From Mycteria americana (lineage: Eukaryota; Chordata; Aves; Ciconiiformes; Ciconiidae), in assembly GCF_035582795.1 (NCBI RefSeq), contig NC_134373.1, positions 13,042,001 to 13,106,000 on the forward strand: a DNA stretch of 64,000 nt, given 5' to 3'. Under the pieces are notes generated by a model. The model had not been told where the DNA came from. It did not search any database and worked only from the letters and a program-made list of their open reading frames with translations. Shown here in pieces: positions 50,301 through 63,577 of the stretch (its first letter is position 1; each line of letters starts with the position of its first letter). The position numbers and the translations under genes were made by a program.

Positions 50301-50939
50301 CTCGTTAAAATCCTCAAAGAACTTGAGGGTTTCTTCCTCCACAATAGCCAAATTACGTTGTGTACAAACACAGTGGAAGCCAGAAAGGATTGGATGATTC
50401 ATCTGGCCAACAGAGAGGCAGCCAGGTCTGGCACATAAGGAAAGAACAGCAGAAAAGAGTCAAAAGATCAGGTGTACTATCAGATGCACAGAGCTGTAGC
50501 ATGGGTAGGGCAAGAGGTGTATCTGCCAATGGTGCCCTGAAGAGGTCTGCAGTGCAAGGCAAATACAGGTGAACTAGAGCAGCTGCTGTGGCTGTGCAAG
50601 AAGAGCGCCTGGAGGCTTGTAGTAGTGAAGAGAGCAGAAGATGGTGGTTGGAAGGAGCCCTGGAGAAGGGAGGAAGGTCGAGGAAGATCCTAGGGGCTAG
50701 AAGGAGCTCTGGCAGTCAGAGGGCACCAAGGTTTTTGACCATGTCTGTTTAGATGCTCAATTAGGAATGGAAGCTTGTGACATGAAGGTGAAAGGGGGGA
50801 ATTACAGGGAATATCTTTTCTGTGTGATGGTAATATAAGATCAGGGTTTCCCTGGCCCTGGTGGGGTTTTCCGCAGGTTTGGCCATTTGGTTAGGGACCT
50901 GATGGAAATGATGGGCTTGCAGCAGTTCATATGTTACTG
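47350..50939. other. Presumed intronic sequence
   Basis: Short open frames on both strands (up to 120 codons, minus, 47303-47665). A T-run lies near 48948-48957. No element recognised. Confidence 0.45.
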
Positions 50940-51008
50940 ATTTAGAGCCAGATTCTCTTGGGGCTTATGCTTACTGAAATCCACAAGTACAGAGTTTGGC
51001 CCTTTATT
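50940..51008. repeat. Possible old amniote repeat remnant
   Basis: The phrases gagccagattctcttgg and cttactgaaatccacaag, then gtttggcccttt, resemble the old sauropsid repeat with 'gagccagattctgatctc', 'ccattgaagtcaat' and 'ttggccc'. Weak match over about 70 bp. Confidence 0.35.
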
Positions 51009-53429
51009 GCTTCCTTGTCACTCAATAAAAACAGTTCTCCCTCTATTATCTGTTGCTAAAACCACACACCTGTCTTTAATATCCGTGCTCTTGTGCCTCG
51101 TTTGCCTATACATGCTGATTCTTTACCGAATTGCTGGTGGGTTGGAAGGTTTTGCAGAAGCCTAGAGAACATGGTTGTCATAGAGTTGATTGAGAGTGCT
51201 GCACTGACTTTTTTTAATGTGGTAATTATTATTTTATCCTAAAAGAATTAAAATAAATATCCAAACAGTGATGTGTTGGGGAAACCTTGAGCTGAGCAGA
51301 CAATCAGCTTTACATCAGAAGAGCTCTGACTTTCTAGTGTTTATCTTTGTGTGAAAGGGGACTATGGAAAATGTCATAATTTTTCTGGCACGTGCTGAAG
51401 ACAGGAAATCCTCAACATTGGTGAAGTTGCACTTTTATGATAGTGGTGTAAAATCAGTATCTTGCCTTATGATCTTTTAAATATTTATATTAAATTCTCT
51501 TTTTTGTTATGTAGTTATTTTTTGCATTAAGTTTACTGGGCTTTTTGATACAAGATGGTTCTAAGGGTGCACTACCGGGTCTGCATCACAGCATGGCCTG
51601 TAACCCCACAATTTTTTCCTGTCATGAGAGACACGAGCCCTTCACATGTCTGAAATAGGTGCAGTCTAGGTCCTCTGCAGCTTAGTTTGTGGAGAAGGGA
51701 TATTTCAAACTAAGGTCCTGTCAGAGCTCTGTATGTATTAGAAGTTTTGCCGCACTTTTGATGTGAGTAGGAGTTTGCCTGTATGTCTTTAGCCAAGAGT
51801 ATGGCATGAGACACACAGCTGTGGAGCAGGCTGCAGCAATGTGCTGCCTTTCACTCCGCTAGTCCTGTGTTTGTGTAGTGCTCAGTCCTGAAGCTTCTGG
51901 CAGTTCTGTGAGAGGGTTCACAGTCCACAGAGTGTTTTGGGATGAAGGGTACTCTATAATGTGAAGTGTTGTATTTTATTTTGTAGTAAAGAAAGTAAGC
52001 CTACAAAACCAAGGAAGTTCTGAATAAGGGCAGACATTTGGCAGTCTGGAAAGTGACTCTGCTGTTGCCTAATCTGGCAACAGATGGTCATGTATGTAAA
52101 TTCATCCATTGCACTGCCATCACTTGACAAAGAAGGATGGGCTGCTTTTCTCTACGCTAAGGGGATGAGTTGAGGTTCCCATGTTAGCATTTTAACACGT
52201 GATTCCCTTCTCTTAAGTTACACTGTGTCCAACCCTAATTATTTTGCATGTTACCCTGTAGATGAGGAAAGGTTGGAAACTTCTAATTGCCTTGCTAGTG
52301 TTGGATTTTCGGGGATGCTGAGTGCAGAAAGTTTTAATTGGAATTGTGTGCAGTCAGGTCCTCTGAAAATCATGCTGTAGGTGAATGGTGGTACCTTCCA
52401 AAGCATTTTAATGAGAATTGCCAAACAGCAAAACCAGATTTATTAAGCTATAACAAGGGGCTTGTTAAATGGAATAGGGATCATCTTGCAGTTGCAAGGT
52501 CTATTAAACTGCAAAAAGGTTAGTCATTACCATTGTTGCATCATATTAAAGGAATGAAGCAATGTAAATGCAATCATTAATTAAACTGAATAGCACACCT
52601 TTAAACTATCATTCAGTATTTTAAGTGAATAATATCTTCTTCCTTTTGGAGAGCAGCTCAGCCTGATATTAAAGATTCCTTTTCTGTAAATTAAAAAAGA
52701 AAAAAATCAAGATTACTGTTACTTATGACAAAAAAATAGACATTTTGTATTATAGTATAGTGCTTGGTATAGGCCTGAACTGAGCCTACCAGGCTCTGCA
52801 TCCTCACTGAGCTCCCTGTGAAGTTGGAGCCCAACTCTTCAGAAGTGGTTTAACAGAGGGAAGTGGTCAAACAGCATTGTAGCAAGGGCTGTTTTCTGCA
52901 GTGCCAAAAGACCTGGGCAAGGACAACTCATTTTGAAATCTTGGGCTGTAAGGTAGGAATGTGATGAAGGTGCTTTGCCACATGTGTATGGGAGTGAGGC
53001 TCTTGCAGAGCTGCATTCTTCCTGCAGGCCTTATGGCAGGCATGGGGAACCGCTGGAACTGGTGCCAGCTGGCAGCTGGGGTGGTTTGGGATGACTGTTG
53101 CTGAGTGTGCTGGTTTTGTTGGATTTTTTTTCTTTAAACAAATTTGGTACCAGACTCCATAAAAGGCTTTGCCTTTTGCTAGTTTAGGATTTTTCTGGGA
53201 GGGACCTCGGGGTCTGTTATGCACTACATTTTTTGACATTTTCAGGTTGCAGTACTGGCCACAGAAAAGAGCTTTGGGAAGGAATCTGCTGTTAATTGAA
53301 ATGGAAAATATAGTGATACACTATATAGGCTCTTGAACAGCAGATGGACTCCTTAAGAGACAGGCCATAAATTATTAATCCTCCATGTTAATACAAATGT
53401 AGAAAGGTACCTGTTCATGGATTAAAGTT
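51009..53429. other. Presumed intronic sequence
   Basis: AT-rich. Nothing recognised apart from a short hairpin phrase gttgcctaatctggcaac near 52056. Confidence 0.45.
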
Positions 53430-53517
53430 TAAAAAAAAACCAAACAAACCCCCACACACAACCAACCAACACCACCCCACCCCCCAAAAAACCCCACTGC
53501 AAATAAAACACACACAG
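53430..53517. repeat. A/C-rich low-complexity tract
   Basis: A runs, then caaac and aacc repeats, C runs and a caca tail. This texture is common in bird genomes. No coding or structural role is inferred. Confidence 0.85.
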
Positions 53518-53844
53518 AAGAGTATACAAATAAACTGTGTGTAGTTAAAGGAAACATTCAAAGAGCTATCAGATGGTGGTGATGGGATGGGAATATATCA
53601 GCTGCTCATATGAGCACTATCTGAACTCTGCTATGTAACATTTTCAGCACACGTGATACAAAGAAGTCTAAGAAGTGTACGTATGATCTCTCATTATACA
53701 TACAGAGATAAGGATAGTATGATTTACTCTGGTCTGACTCTGTATGCTTTTTTTACATGACAGTTTTAAATTTTTGTGTAGCTTCTTCCTTGAAAGAATT
53801 TACCAGATTTACCTTCCCACAGCTTGATCCTGCATCACGATCAA

Positions 53845-53930
53845 CCTGATGGGGCCTGATGGGGAGGAGTGGGGCCCAGCCCTTGCCTGATGGGGCCTGA
53901 TGGGGAGGAGTGGGGCCCAGCCCTTGCCTG
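53845..53930. repeat. Exact 41-bp tandem duplication
   Basis: The unit beginning cctgatggggcctgatgggg occupies 53845-53885 and repeats without change at 53886-53926, followed by the first four bases of a third copy. Each unit itself contains two gatggggcctgat-like halves. Perfect identity implies recent origin or active length change. Confidence 0.95.
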
Positions 53931-56400
53931 TTTCTAGTTGTCTCCCCAGATTGTTTGGAGCACTATTTCCATATTCAGGATATAGGCTGAAAACTGGAGC
54001 CATCTAGGAGTCTCTTTCCTTTTGATTAGAATCTAGGATTTTTTTGTTGTTGTTTTTAAAACAAAATATGAAAAAAAAAGATGTTGTTAATTTTTGCCTT
54101 GAAGTGGGTAATGAATCCAGGCTGATAATTTGTATAAAAGAGTTGGTCTGAAGTCGTGTGGAGTAGAGGAGTTCTCATAACTCCTTGAAAGGAGAAGCCA
54201 AGAAGAGAACTGCTAATAAGGTCCTAACCATTATGTGTTAACAGCCATGTGATAATATTCATGTGATTACTGACAGATGTGAGCATTCCTCTGTGAGGAA
54301 CATAAAGAGCTTAAGTATATTGAACCTCTGTCGCTACAATGAGAGGCCATCAGAAGAAAAACACTCATACAGAGAGTGTTCTCTCGGAACCATTAGAAAA
54401 TGGTTCTGCAGTTCCATTTCATATGCAGTTTGTATGTAAAGAGTAGGGCCAAAGCAACACCTAGATCTCTGGAAACTTGTCTGTGTTGCTAATAACTGTT
54501 AGTTTCTTAGTAACAATTTCTCTTGTGGCATTAATTCTTTGAAATTCCTGTTCTAGTTGTACAGGAATTGATTTACCAGTTTCTAAGTTTGTCTCTTACA
54601 TAAAACATGAAAAAATACATGACTGAACAGTGCTCTCTTCTATTGGTTTAAGTAATGTTTATTAAGCAACCTGGATCACAGGTCCTGCCCAGCCTTGGCT
54701 ACATTGCCTCCCTCATCCAGGCTCCCTTGCTGGGGCTTTACCTTGGTCAGGTTCTCAATTATTATTTGACTCGTTGGGTTTTGGTTTGGTGTGTTTGTTG
54801 TTGTTGTGTTTTTTTTTCCTTCCCCCCCCCCCCAATGGCTCTATCCCTTACCTTCCCATGATACCATAGTAGTCAAATTTAGGTCAAATTAGTATCCTAA
54901 GGAGAGGCTATGTTTCCAGAAGTCTTCTCTTACTTAAATGCCAGGCATGTGAGAGGGACCAGCTAATGGTATTTCTGGTAAACTGTTGGACTTTATATTC
55001 TAGTTCTGTCTTCAGGCTTTTAAATTATTTTAAAAATATTTTTATTTTATATAATAAAGAATATAAAATAACTATATATTGATATATTTAGACATACCTG
55101 AAGTTTGAAGGTTTTCCTTAAATTTCTGTGATCTTTTCACTTAACCATAAGGCATTAGTGCTGAAGGAAGACAGTTTCAGCAGTTTCATGTTTGTTCCTT
55201 AGCGGGCTAATGTTACGTACTGTGTTCTATGATAGTTCGTGTTTCTTTTTTGCATTTGCAGCATGTTTATTTTTGGGGGTGGGGATGGACAGATCGGTTG
55301 TGTGCTGAGTTTTTTCTTTATTCCTTCCCTTATGCTGGAAGTTCTGACAACAATCATAGGGAATGGGGGAAAAAATTGGCGTCTAATACAATGGAGAGTG
55401 GCTGTTTTGTTTTTATCTGTTACCCTTTTTAAAATATGAGAGATTAAAATAATTTTCCCACCTACCACCTCTACATATAAAATGTCTTTCCCATATAAAA
55501 AGTATTTGTATTGCCTTAAAAAAATATTCTTAGAAAAAATCATGTTTCTTCTCATCTCCCTTTACTTTCTCTTTAGAGAAGATGTAATTAAGAGTAATTA
55601 AAGCGTATAATGTTTTGAAAGTCTTCTACTCTAAACAGGAATTGAAATTAAAATTTTTAAAGTCTGCATTTTTTCTTTCCTTTTTTCTTTTTTTTTTCTT
55701 CCTTCTAAGCTTGTTCCTGGAAATCACGTCATGCCTCCAGTCAATTCTGCACGCATAGTAGCATGCACCTAACACACCATTTCTGATCTAGTGGGTCTCA
55801 TAGTCCTTTAGGTATGTCAGCTCTCTAATCAGATACTGCTGGCAGGAAATAACCATGAGGAGTGACAGCAGTGGCTTTTCAGCCATGCTTCAGGGATGGC
55901 TTGAATGCTGATAGTTCACTGTTAGTGTGATTTGTGTTAAATGAGGCATTTCATTATACACAAGATGTAAAAAGATGTAATAATTTCGCTCGTATTTTGT
56001 AACTTGGTAATTCTGCTTGTAATGGCCAGCTTTCACAATGTGCTATAGTCCTGAACAGACACCAGGAGTTGTTCATATGGCTTTTCAAGTTCATGGACTT
56101 CAGTAATTCACTAGGAAACGAGACGTACTGATGTACTAAGGTGGCTGAGATAAATTTTCATTTTTAACATATTGGTGATCAAGGTGAATATGAAGTGGTC
56201 AGGCAGTGTGCGTGTTTGAAATCTGCAGGTATGGATGTTAAGGTATTTGCTGACATGTGAAAGCTTCAGTTCATACTGAGGACTAGAGTTAGAAGGATGA
56301 TGTTGAGTTGATTTCATGGGCGATGTGAACAGAGCCGATACCATGCAGGTCCATCTGTGAAAGTCAGGAGACCTTGGAAACAAGAAAGGTAGGGGCACCA
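53931..56400. other. Presumed intronic sequence
   Basis: Contains a T/G-rich then T/C-rich tract at 54775-54833 ending in a run of twelve C bases (54822-54833). A very AT-rich stretch lies at 55020-55095. A 118-codon minus-strand open frame at 55199-55555 shows no motif. No gene recognised. Confidence 0.45.
54775..54833. repeat. Low-complexity G/T, T and C12 tract
   Basis: ttggtttggtgtgtttgttg-type repeats run into T9 and then C12. Homopolymers of this kind are prone to sequencing length error. Confidence 0.85.
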
Positions 56401-58656
56401 TATTTATTTTTATTGTGCCCCTCCCCCCTTCTACTTAAGCAGCAAAAATCTTAGGAAATAAAATGGAAAAATAAATAACATCAATGTACTGTGAGTTTGC
56501 AAAGCTAAAACAAACAGAAGTCTGATAGTTCGCAAAGCAAAGGCTGGGTTAGAGATGGTAGCTTGGCCACGTTGCATGCACATAATGTTTTCCATGCAAC
56601 TTTCTATCATTAAATGTAACGTTACTTTTTTTACTGTACAATAAAATATGCAGACACTGTCTTGTGGGTGAGTGGATATTACTGGAACAAACATTACTCT
56701 TGGTATCTCAAAGGCACTTGGAGCGGAGGTGCCAAGCCGTAAGTTGCTGAGGCTCAGTGTCAGCAGTAAATACATGTTTCTTCCTAGGAAAGTAAATACA
56801 GATGGGAATTCTGAATGAATGATCCATACAGAAGGTGCTATGCTGGTAAACTGAGGCAAACTCTGATTTCCCTTAGCATAGTGTGTATCTGAGTTCACTG
56901 AAGGCGTTCCAGATTTGCACGAGCACTCACTTTTATCCAAACTCATTCGCAGAAAAGAAAACCAAGCTGTGTTTTTCCTTTATTTTAGCCAAATTCCCTC
57001 ATAAATAAAAGTCTGACACAAGCGTTTCAGCTGAAGCCCAGGCCAAAGTATTTTAAATCATCAAAGAAACAGTAAGTTCTAGCGTGAGAAGTTTGCTTCA
57101 AAACTTCAGGAGTTATTTTGTTATTTGTATGTCATTCGCATGAAAAAGCTGCTTTGACGTACAAATTAGTGTTTCATGGAACCTTCTGTCTCAGGGCTGT
57201 GAGAGCTCTACGTGCTTTCCTTTATGATGTGAAATACCACAAGGGAATGAGATCTCATTTACACCCATGACTGAGTCTGACCAAGATCCCCTGGGTAATT
57301 TTGCTTCTCCTTCCTATTAAAACTTCAAAAGAGGCTAGAGTTATATTTACATTTGTAAATTGATTTCATTATTCATTTTTGTTCATTATGATCCCATTCT
57401 TAGAATTTGTATGCAACAAGAAAAGAGGGTATTTCCCCATTATAAAAGGACAGAAATAAGGATTGGAGTTTCATATAAGAAGGAATATATCTAATCCCAG
57501 GAGCTCTATACTATAAAACATGCTTCATGGTTGTGTTCAGCTCTTGTAGAAATGCCAGGAAGGAGAAGAGTGTGAAACTGCTTAGACAATAGCTGACTGG
57601 GAGTTCTCAGTCCTGCTTTCCAGAGATCAGGTCAACCAGGCTGGAGTGAGGTGGAATCAGACATGAGGATCCCGTTGCCGCTGCAGTACTGGACCCTGGG
57701 CAGAGTGGGTGCTCTCTGAGCAGGATGCAATACCTGCTCCAATGGGTGATGCAGAGTGTACCTCCCTCTGCTGGGCTACTTTCCAGTAAGGATTCCCAGG
57801 AGATGCTGTCTCCTTTGGACTTAATGCCCACTTACGTTGTCATAAAGGCAGAATCAGCACTGTCGTTATGACATGACTTAGTGTTGATGAAAAGTTCTGC
57901 TTTTCATGTTTATGGTGTAATGTGTTTTTCACAAGCACAGTGAGGTTGCCAGTAGACCAAGTACCCTGAAGCCTCCTTATCTCTGTGTCCCAGTGTAACT
58001 TGGAGGGGACATCTTTAGATATGGTCTCTAGTTGGGACTTTTTGGTGATTTTAATTCTTATTTATCATAGTCGCTGATATCAGGTAGTACACAGTAAAAC
58101 CCAGTATCAACTGGGTATCGGTATCAGGAAAAGTGGTAAACCTGTTCCTCAGGATTGGGCTTTTTAATGGACCCTGTAGATTTCACAATATCTGCATGTT
58201 TCACGTGTTAAGCACATGTCTGCTGTAGCTATACTATGTTGCTTTTGGTACTGATGTCACTGCCTTACCTGTGATATTAAGCTGCTGTAACACTGTCTAC
58301 TAAATTGCAGCATAAACTCAGCATCTGCAGCCTTGATGCATTATCCACCACATGTTGATTATGTTCAGTAGATACCCTTTATCTCCGAAAATAATCCCTC
58401 ATTTAGTTAAAAGCTTATTCACTCAGACATTTTCTCTGCCTACTGCTTATTTGGATAAGAAAATAACTTTAACTTTTTAAAAAAGCATAATTTCCATACT
58501 TCTCTTTCTCAGAATATGATTATGTCTTGAAATGTGTATACAGAAATATATATATTGGCTTTGTTATTAAGAAAATGTCTATTTTGGTTTTGGAGCGGTT
58601 AAATTGCTTTATAAAGTGCTGAATAAAAATCATTTGACAGAGTGAGGGCACAACTG
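56401..58656. other. Presumed intronic sequence
   Basis: Holds the longest stop-free frame outside the CpG island (171 codons, minus, 56431-56946). It has no recognisable domain and is rich in hydrophobic residues as expected for AT-rich chance frames. The segment 56950-57480 is unrepetitive and AT-rich with TAAT motifs; it could be a conserved non-coding element. Confidence 0.4.
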
Positions 58657-59451
58657 ATTTTGCTTAAGTGTGCAAAATATGAAGTACTACTTCCTTCAGA
58701 AGCTTCTGTCCTTCTGTTGGGAGACCGAAGACAGATTACATGAAGGGTGTGCCAGTTTGAAAATAGCGATGATTGCACTTTAATTGAAAATTAGGTATTT
58801 CAGCTGTCATTAATCGTAGAAGCTGTAAAATGCTTAATTGTTCTGATTTGCTAGAGATGAATGGGAGGATAGTTTTTGCCCAGAAAATGACTTTATGGAT
58901 ATTTGTTTGGAACTTAGTTACACTTTTTATGATCATCTTTTAGAATTAATTATAAGGTCATGTTCTGTGTAAACTAACATACTCGAATTTATATGGGTCC
59001 ACACTGAATTTTCTATGAAATCTGTGGAGGTTGTTTTTAACTTGTAAACACTTACACCGAGACATAGTATTTTTTAGTTCCCCAGCCTCAGTAAGAGGAA
59101 GCTTTCCTGGCAGATTGACCTTTCAGTGTGCAAAAATGGCGAGTAAAACTCACAGTGGACTCCAAGTGGCAGCAGAATTCAATTCAGAGGCAGCAGTTTT
59201 CACCCAGAGGCATGGGGAGTCCACAGATTGTGTGGAATCTTTTTCTCATCCTTCTTAGGATCTTGTGGCCCCTGAAGTGTACAAAAATGGAGATCCCATA
59301 GCTCCTCTAGGGACTGAACGTATCCTGGCTCATCAGGGTATCAGCAATTGTCTTAACCAGGGCTTTCCAACTTTGTGGTGTTGCTTGGTTACCATCATTC
59401 CCACAACTCTCAAATAAAGCAAAGCAAATGTTTTTAAAAAAAAAAAAAAAA
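58657..59451 (+). pseudogene. Possible retrocopy ending in AATAAA and poly-A
   Basis: AATAAA at 59413-59418 is followed 17 bases later by a run of sixteen A (59436-59451), the layout of a polyadenylated mRNA end copied into DNA. The eight bases cacaactg directly after the A-run recur at 58649-58656, which would make a target-site duplication bounding a 795-bp insert. The insert has no recognisable protein, so if real it would be a 3'-UTR-only copy. The 8-base match could be chance, and processed copies are rare in birds. Confidence 0.25.
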
Positions 59452-61878
59452 CACAACTGGTTTCTATTTATGGGCTAGGCTACTGTACAGATCCAAACAA
59501 AACAGAATTGTAAATCCTCTACAGTTTCTTTAATGATCTTTTTTTTCGTCAAGTGTTCCACTTGGCTACTCACAAAGGCTTTCTATTTTAAATATGTTTT
59601 TTCAGTATATTGGACTACTTCTAGGATTCTGCACAAACTCATTAAGTTCAGAAGCTGGAATCCTGACTGGAAGCAAGGAATAACAAATAATGGCTTGTGT
59701 CGTTGGGCAGTCTTGCTAACTCCAGCTGGCATACTGCCTTTTCAGATATACTTTATGTGCATCCTCAGTTTAGGGCAGGGAAAAGGGCAAAGCTTAGCTT
59801 GGAATGTGTTAGGGAATATTTTCTTTAGTAATGATAATAATGAAGAACTGTCATAACCATTTGGCTGAGGCTCTCATGTCATTTTATGAATATTTCCAAA
59901 TGTAGCTTGAGAAGTCCTCTCCTGCCCTTAGGGGGATAATTTTGGCATGTGGGCTTATGTGTTTCAGGTAAAATTCTCATCTTAAATCCAATTAGCTGAT
60001 CTTAACAAAGTATACAGACAGTCTGAGAACTGAATATATAGCATAGGTGCCTGGGTAGCTATTCTGTTGTCATCCCTGTTTCACAGAAGAATTCTGCAAA
60101 ATGAAAAGTATAATTTTCTTATCACCTTCAGACTGAAAGAGGTAAAAACTGAGACAGCCATTCTATTGATATGTTACAAATGAGTATACATTTCTTTTAA
60201 TGAAGTTAATTCCCAAAATAAGGCTTCTCTGGGAACATGTGGGTAAGTTTATTGGTGAACAGAGAGCTTTCCATAAATCTACTAGGGTCATTAACAGTGT
60301 ACCTAGAGCTGGTTACAGAAACCCTCTTACTGTTTCTGAGAGTGGAGAAAACTAAAATAAATGGAGATATCTGTGAGTCAGCCAGAGATTGAAGAAAAAT
60401 AAACACATCCAAGTAAAACATTCCCAGCTGTCGAAAAAACTATCCCCATCTATCAGAAGTATGGAAAGTGTAGGAAGCAGACAGCAATTCTTGTAGGAGG
60501 CAGAACTTCTAAGTGTTGTCTTATGCTCATTGTCTGAGAGCTAGTGCTTTAGTGGGGCCCACAACTCAGTCCTCTAACCATTTTGGGTTTCAGGTGGGTT
60601 CAGTTCTTCTGATAGGGGACTTCTAGGACAGATTTCTCACCCAGTGAGATACTAGGTGTTTAGCTGTGTGGTGTTGAATTTCCAGTGTCATACGGCTCAC
60701 GTATGTCTCTGTTACAGGTCCATTCCAGCTCCAGTTCTGTCAGTAGGAATTGGGTTAGGCCCTTAAAGCTTTGGGAGGAAAATGTTGACCGGCATTAAGT
60801 TAGGAGGAATAACAGACTGAAATACTGACAGATCACTGTTAGGAGAATAAAGGTGCTTACAGACTCTCCATGTGGACTTATTTTAAAAAATGTATCTATG
60901 AAGAGTCTGAGGCCCATCTTGATGCTCTAGCTCACACCAAAGTTCCCACACAACCAGCAAGAGTTTTACAGGCTAGAAGGACTGGATATTCAAGTCCTTT
61001 AAGATGTATAGATCATAGTAAACACCAGAGTCAGTTTGTTTTTTTCAACCATGCTATTTCATGCTGGCTGAAACTGAAGTGGTGCCAGTTGTATGTCTGA
61101 TTGCATTGCTGGCTCTCTGCTATGAGAGCCTTCAAGAATAATTTTTCTCCGTGACAAGACCACACAGCATTTACAGGTTTTCTTCCTCATTGCAGCTGTT
61201 CTTCAGTTACTGTAATTCCCTCCTGGACCAGTGTTGAACATGGATCCTCTCCTTTGCCCTACTGTGGTATTGTTATCCCACTTGTGTCACTGGACATCTG
61301 GCATAGGATGAGAGCTGGTCCAATCCTGAAACTTCCATTTGGCTGTTTCCCCATCCTAAAGTCAACAGATTCTTTTGCTATAAAGTCTTTGGCAAATATC
61401 AGATGAGGATAGTTTTAGTCAGGGAGCTTATGCTGCTTTATAATCGTATGCATCTCTTGTTGTAATAAGAAATGCGCATTGTAAGTGTCAATATGAATTG
61501 TCCTCTGAAGGCAGGATCCTGTTGAGTATCCTTAACACTGCATTCCCTGGCTGGAGTTAAAAACTGCAGTGCACGAAGTGGAACATTGTGGGTTAGTTGT
61601 AAAGGCAGGCAGCGTTCAGCTTTGGAGGATGTTGTTACTAATTGACTGAAGACTGAGATGCAAAACAGGAATCTTGCAACTGTGTTGAAGTGTAGTGGAG
61701 ACAGACAAGGAGCACCCCCTATTTACTTTGACTACATCAGAGCTTACAGTCTGCGTTGGGCATAAGGTTGAGACTAAATGTCTTAAGGTTTGACTAAGTG
61801 TCAAAGACATGGAGGTTTGCTTTCCATGTGCTAAATAACTGCATTGGCAATTAGGGAAGTGTGATTGACTCACTAGCC
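59452..61878. other. Presumed intronic sequence
   Basis: A 107-codon plus-strand frame at 59533-59856 has no motif. No repeat or gene recognised. Confidence 0.45.
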
Positions 61879-61978
61879 AAAATAAAATAAAAAAATAAAA
61901 AAAAAAAATTTAAAAAAAGCCAAAATAAAAAACAAAAAAGGTCCAAAAAAACCAAATGCCAAAACCCTCAACAAAATT
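61879..61978. repeat. A-rich low-complexity tract
   Basis: Long aaaataaa and aaaaaac runs with scattered ccaaa. Pairs with a similar tract 245 bp further right. Confidence 0.9.
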
Positions 61979-62223
61979 TCACTTTTTTTGTGTGTACCAG
62001 CAGACTCCAAATAGCCTCTGCACTCAGTCATGTCAGCATTTGAAAGAAGATTCCCTTCTTTCTGTCGACTTGCTTCTCACACTAGATGTTCCATCAGTGG
62101 CCTCACCAGAGAAATATCCTGGAATGAAAACTAGCCATAGTCCATTGTATCCTTGTGTTACCAGCATTCATCCCAGCTTGGCATGCCTCTGATTCCAGCA
62201 ATAAACCTAGCTTTTAATTTTTG
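61979..62223. other. Unique sequence between two A-rich tracts
   Basis: About 245 bp of ordinary composition. It ends with an aataaacctagc phrase near 62200, just before the second A/C-rich tract. It contains a short plus-strand open frame of 78 codons that starts in the A-rich tract; no protein is recognised. Confidence 0.4.
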
Positions 62224-62298
62224 GAAAACAAAGCCCAAAAAACCCACAAAAAACCAAAACCACCAAACACCAAAACCCAAAACAAAACCAAAACAAAG
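62224..62298. repeat. A/C-rich low-complexity tract
   Basis: caaaacc and ccaaaa type short repeats over 75 bp. Low complexity, as at 53430. Confidence 0.9.
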
Positions 62299-63577
62299 TA
62301 TTCTTAACATTAAATGTAGAAGTGACAGGTAGAGACATTAGAATTAAATGTGAGCATTGGACCCTGCAAGCTAACAGAACGGAAGTCTTCCACTCCTCCT
62401 TATGGTAGTCTTTTTTTGAGCTTGTGAATATGTAGTGTTGAGTTCAATTTAATGTTCAGCCCTGCAATATCTCTCTGCTCATATGCAGGCTACTGCAGAC
62501 AGGATCTCATGGCTTCTGCTTAAATTTGGAGTAGTGTTGGATGATATCTATGTTTTAAGCTGGGGCTTTTATTTAGGACTGGAGGACTTTATTTTACTGC
62601 TGGCTCCCACAAAGGTAGGCACTGATTTAGACACAGTCAAATAACTTTCAGTTAATTTCATTGCTAGTCTTTGTCACTGGGCTATACTTAACACTGTAGT
62701 TTGGACTGTGTTTAGGATATGTACTCAGGAATGGAGGGATGAAGGTTATGTTTACTGTTAGGATCTAGAAGGCTCATAGGTCTCCGGTGGAATTAGCAGA
62801 GTGCAATGTTTAGTTTTTTGATCTCTTCTGTGTGACAGGTGTATTGTGAAACCTTAGGTTAAGGTTGGGGTCAGGGCTAGGTATCGGAAGAGAAGTGGTC
62901 AGAGAGCTTGTTTTACTCTTCCAAAGAGTAAAGAAGATTCATATAGGATGAGGACTCCTGTCCAGAGTGTTATATAGTTCGTGGTATGCTTTGATTCTGC
63001 TCTTTAGATTCATTAAGGCCCGCATCTCTATGAATAGCTGTTGTGATCTGGATTTAATCTTAGTATCTGGTTCTGGTGCTTGTGTGTGTTATGTGTCACA
63101 TTAATAATAGAATTAGGGAACCATTAAAAAGGTCAGAGTTCAAGATGGGGAGGGATTTAAGTGCTTGGTTTATTTGTACGTTCTCCAGGGCTGTAGAGCT
63201 GTGATGAGCACTGATTCCTGCTGCTTTTTTTGGCTTATGTTAGTTTTGGTGCAGTTGTTTGTCACTGAGCTCTGTTTGATGTGAGGTTTGGGGATGTGAT
63301 ATCTTGATCTCTGCTTCTTTTCTCTTCATACCCTGCAGTGGGAGACAGTGGGTTGAAGGTTCTGAGAGAGTGTTTCATGTCATCTCTACACACATGGCCT
63401 TCATCGGCCACAGAGGGATATGGGCCATTGTGTTTAAAGTCTGTATTCTTATCTGCAGAATCACAGCATGCTTTCCTATTTCAGGGTCTTTTTTGTATGA
63501 AAATAAAAATCACTTTAAGAATTGACCTTTGATTATGATGGGAAATTTCCTTAAACATTGCAGACATTAAGCAATAG
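62299..63577. other. Presumed intronic sequence
   Basis: No element recognised. Open frames are short (up to 73 codons). Confidence 0.45.

Noticed and set aside
56431..56946. 171-codon minus-strand open frame
   Set aside because: No domain, signal or splice context recognised. One frame of this length is plausible by chance in 128 kb of two-strand sequence.
59031..59258. 75-codon plus-strand open frame
   Set aside because: Inside the possible retrocopy but no protein is recognised, and flanking frames are closed.
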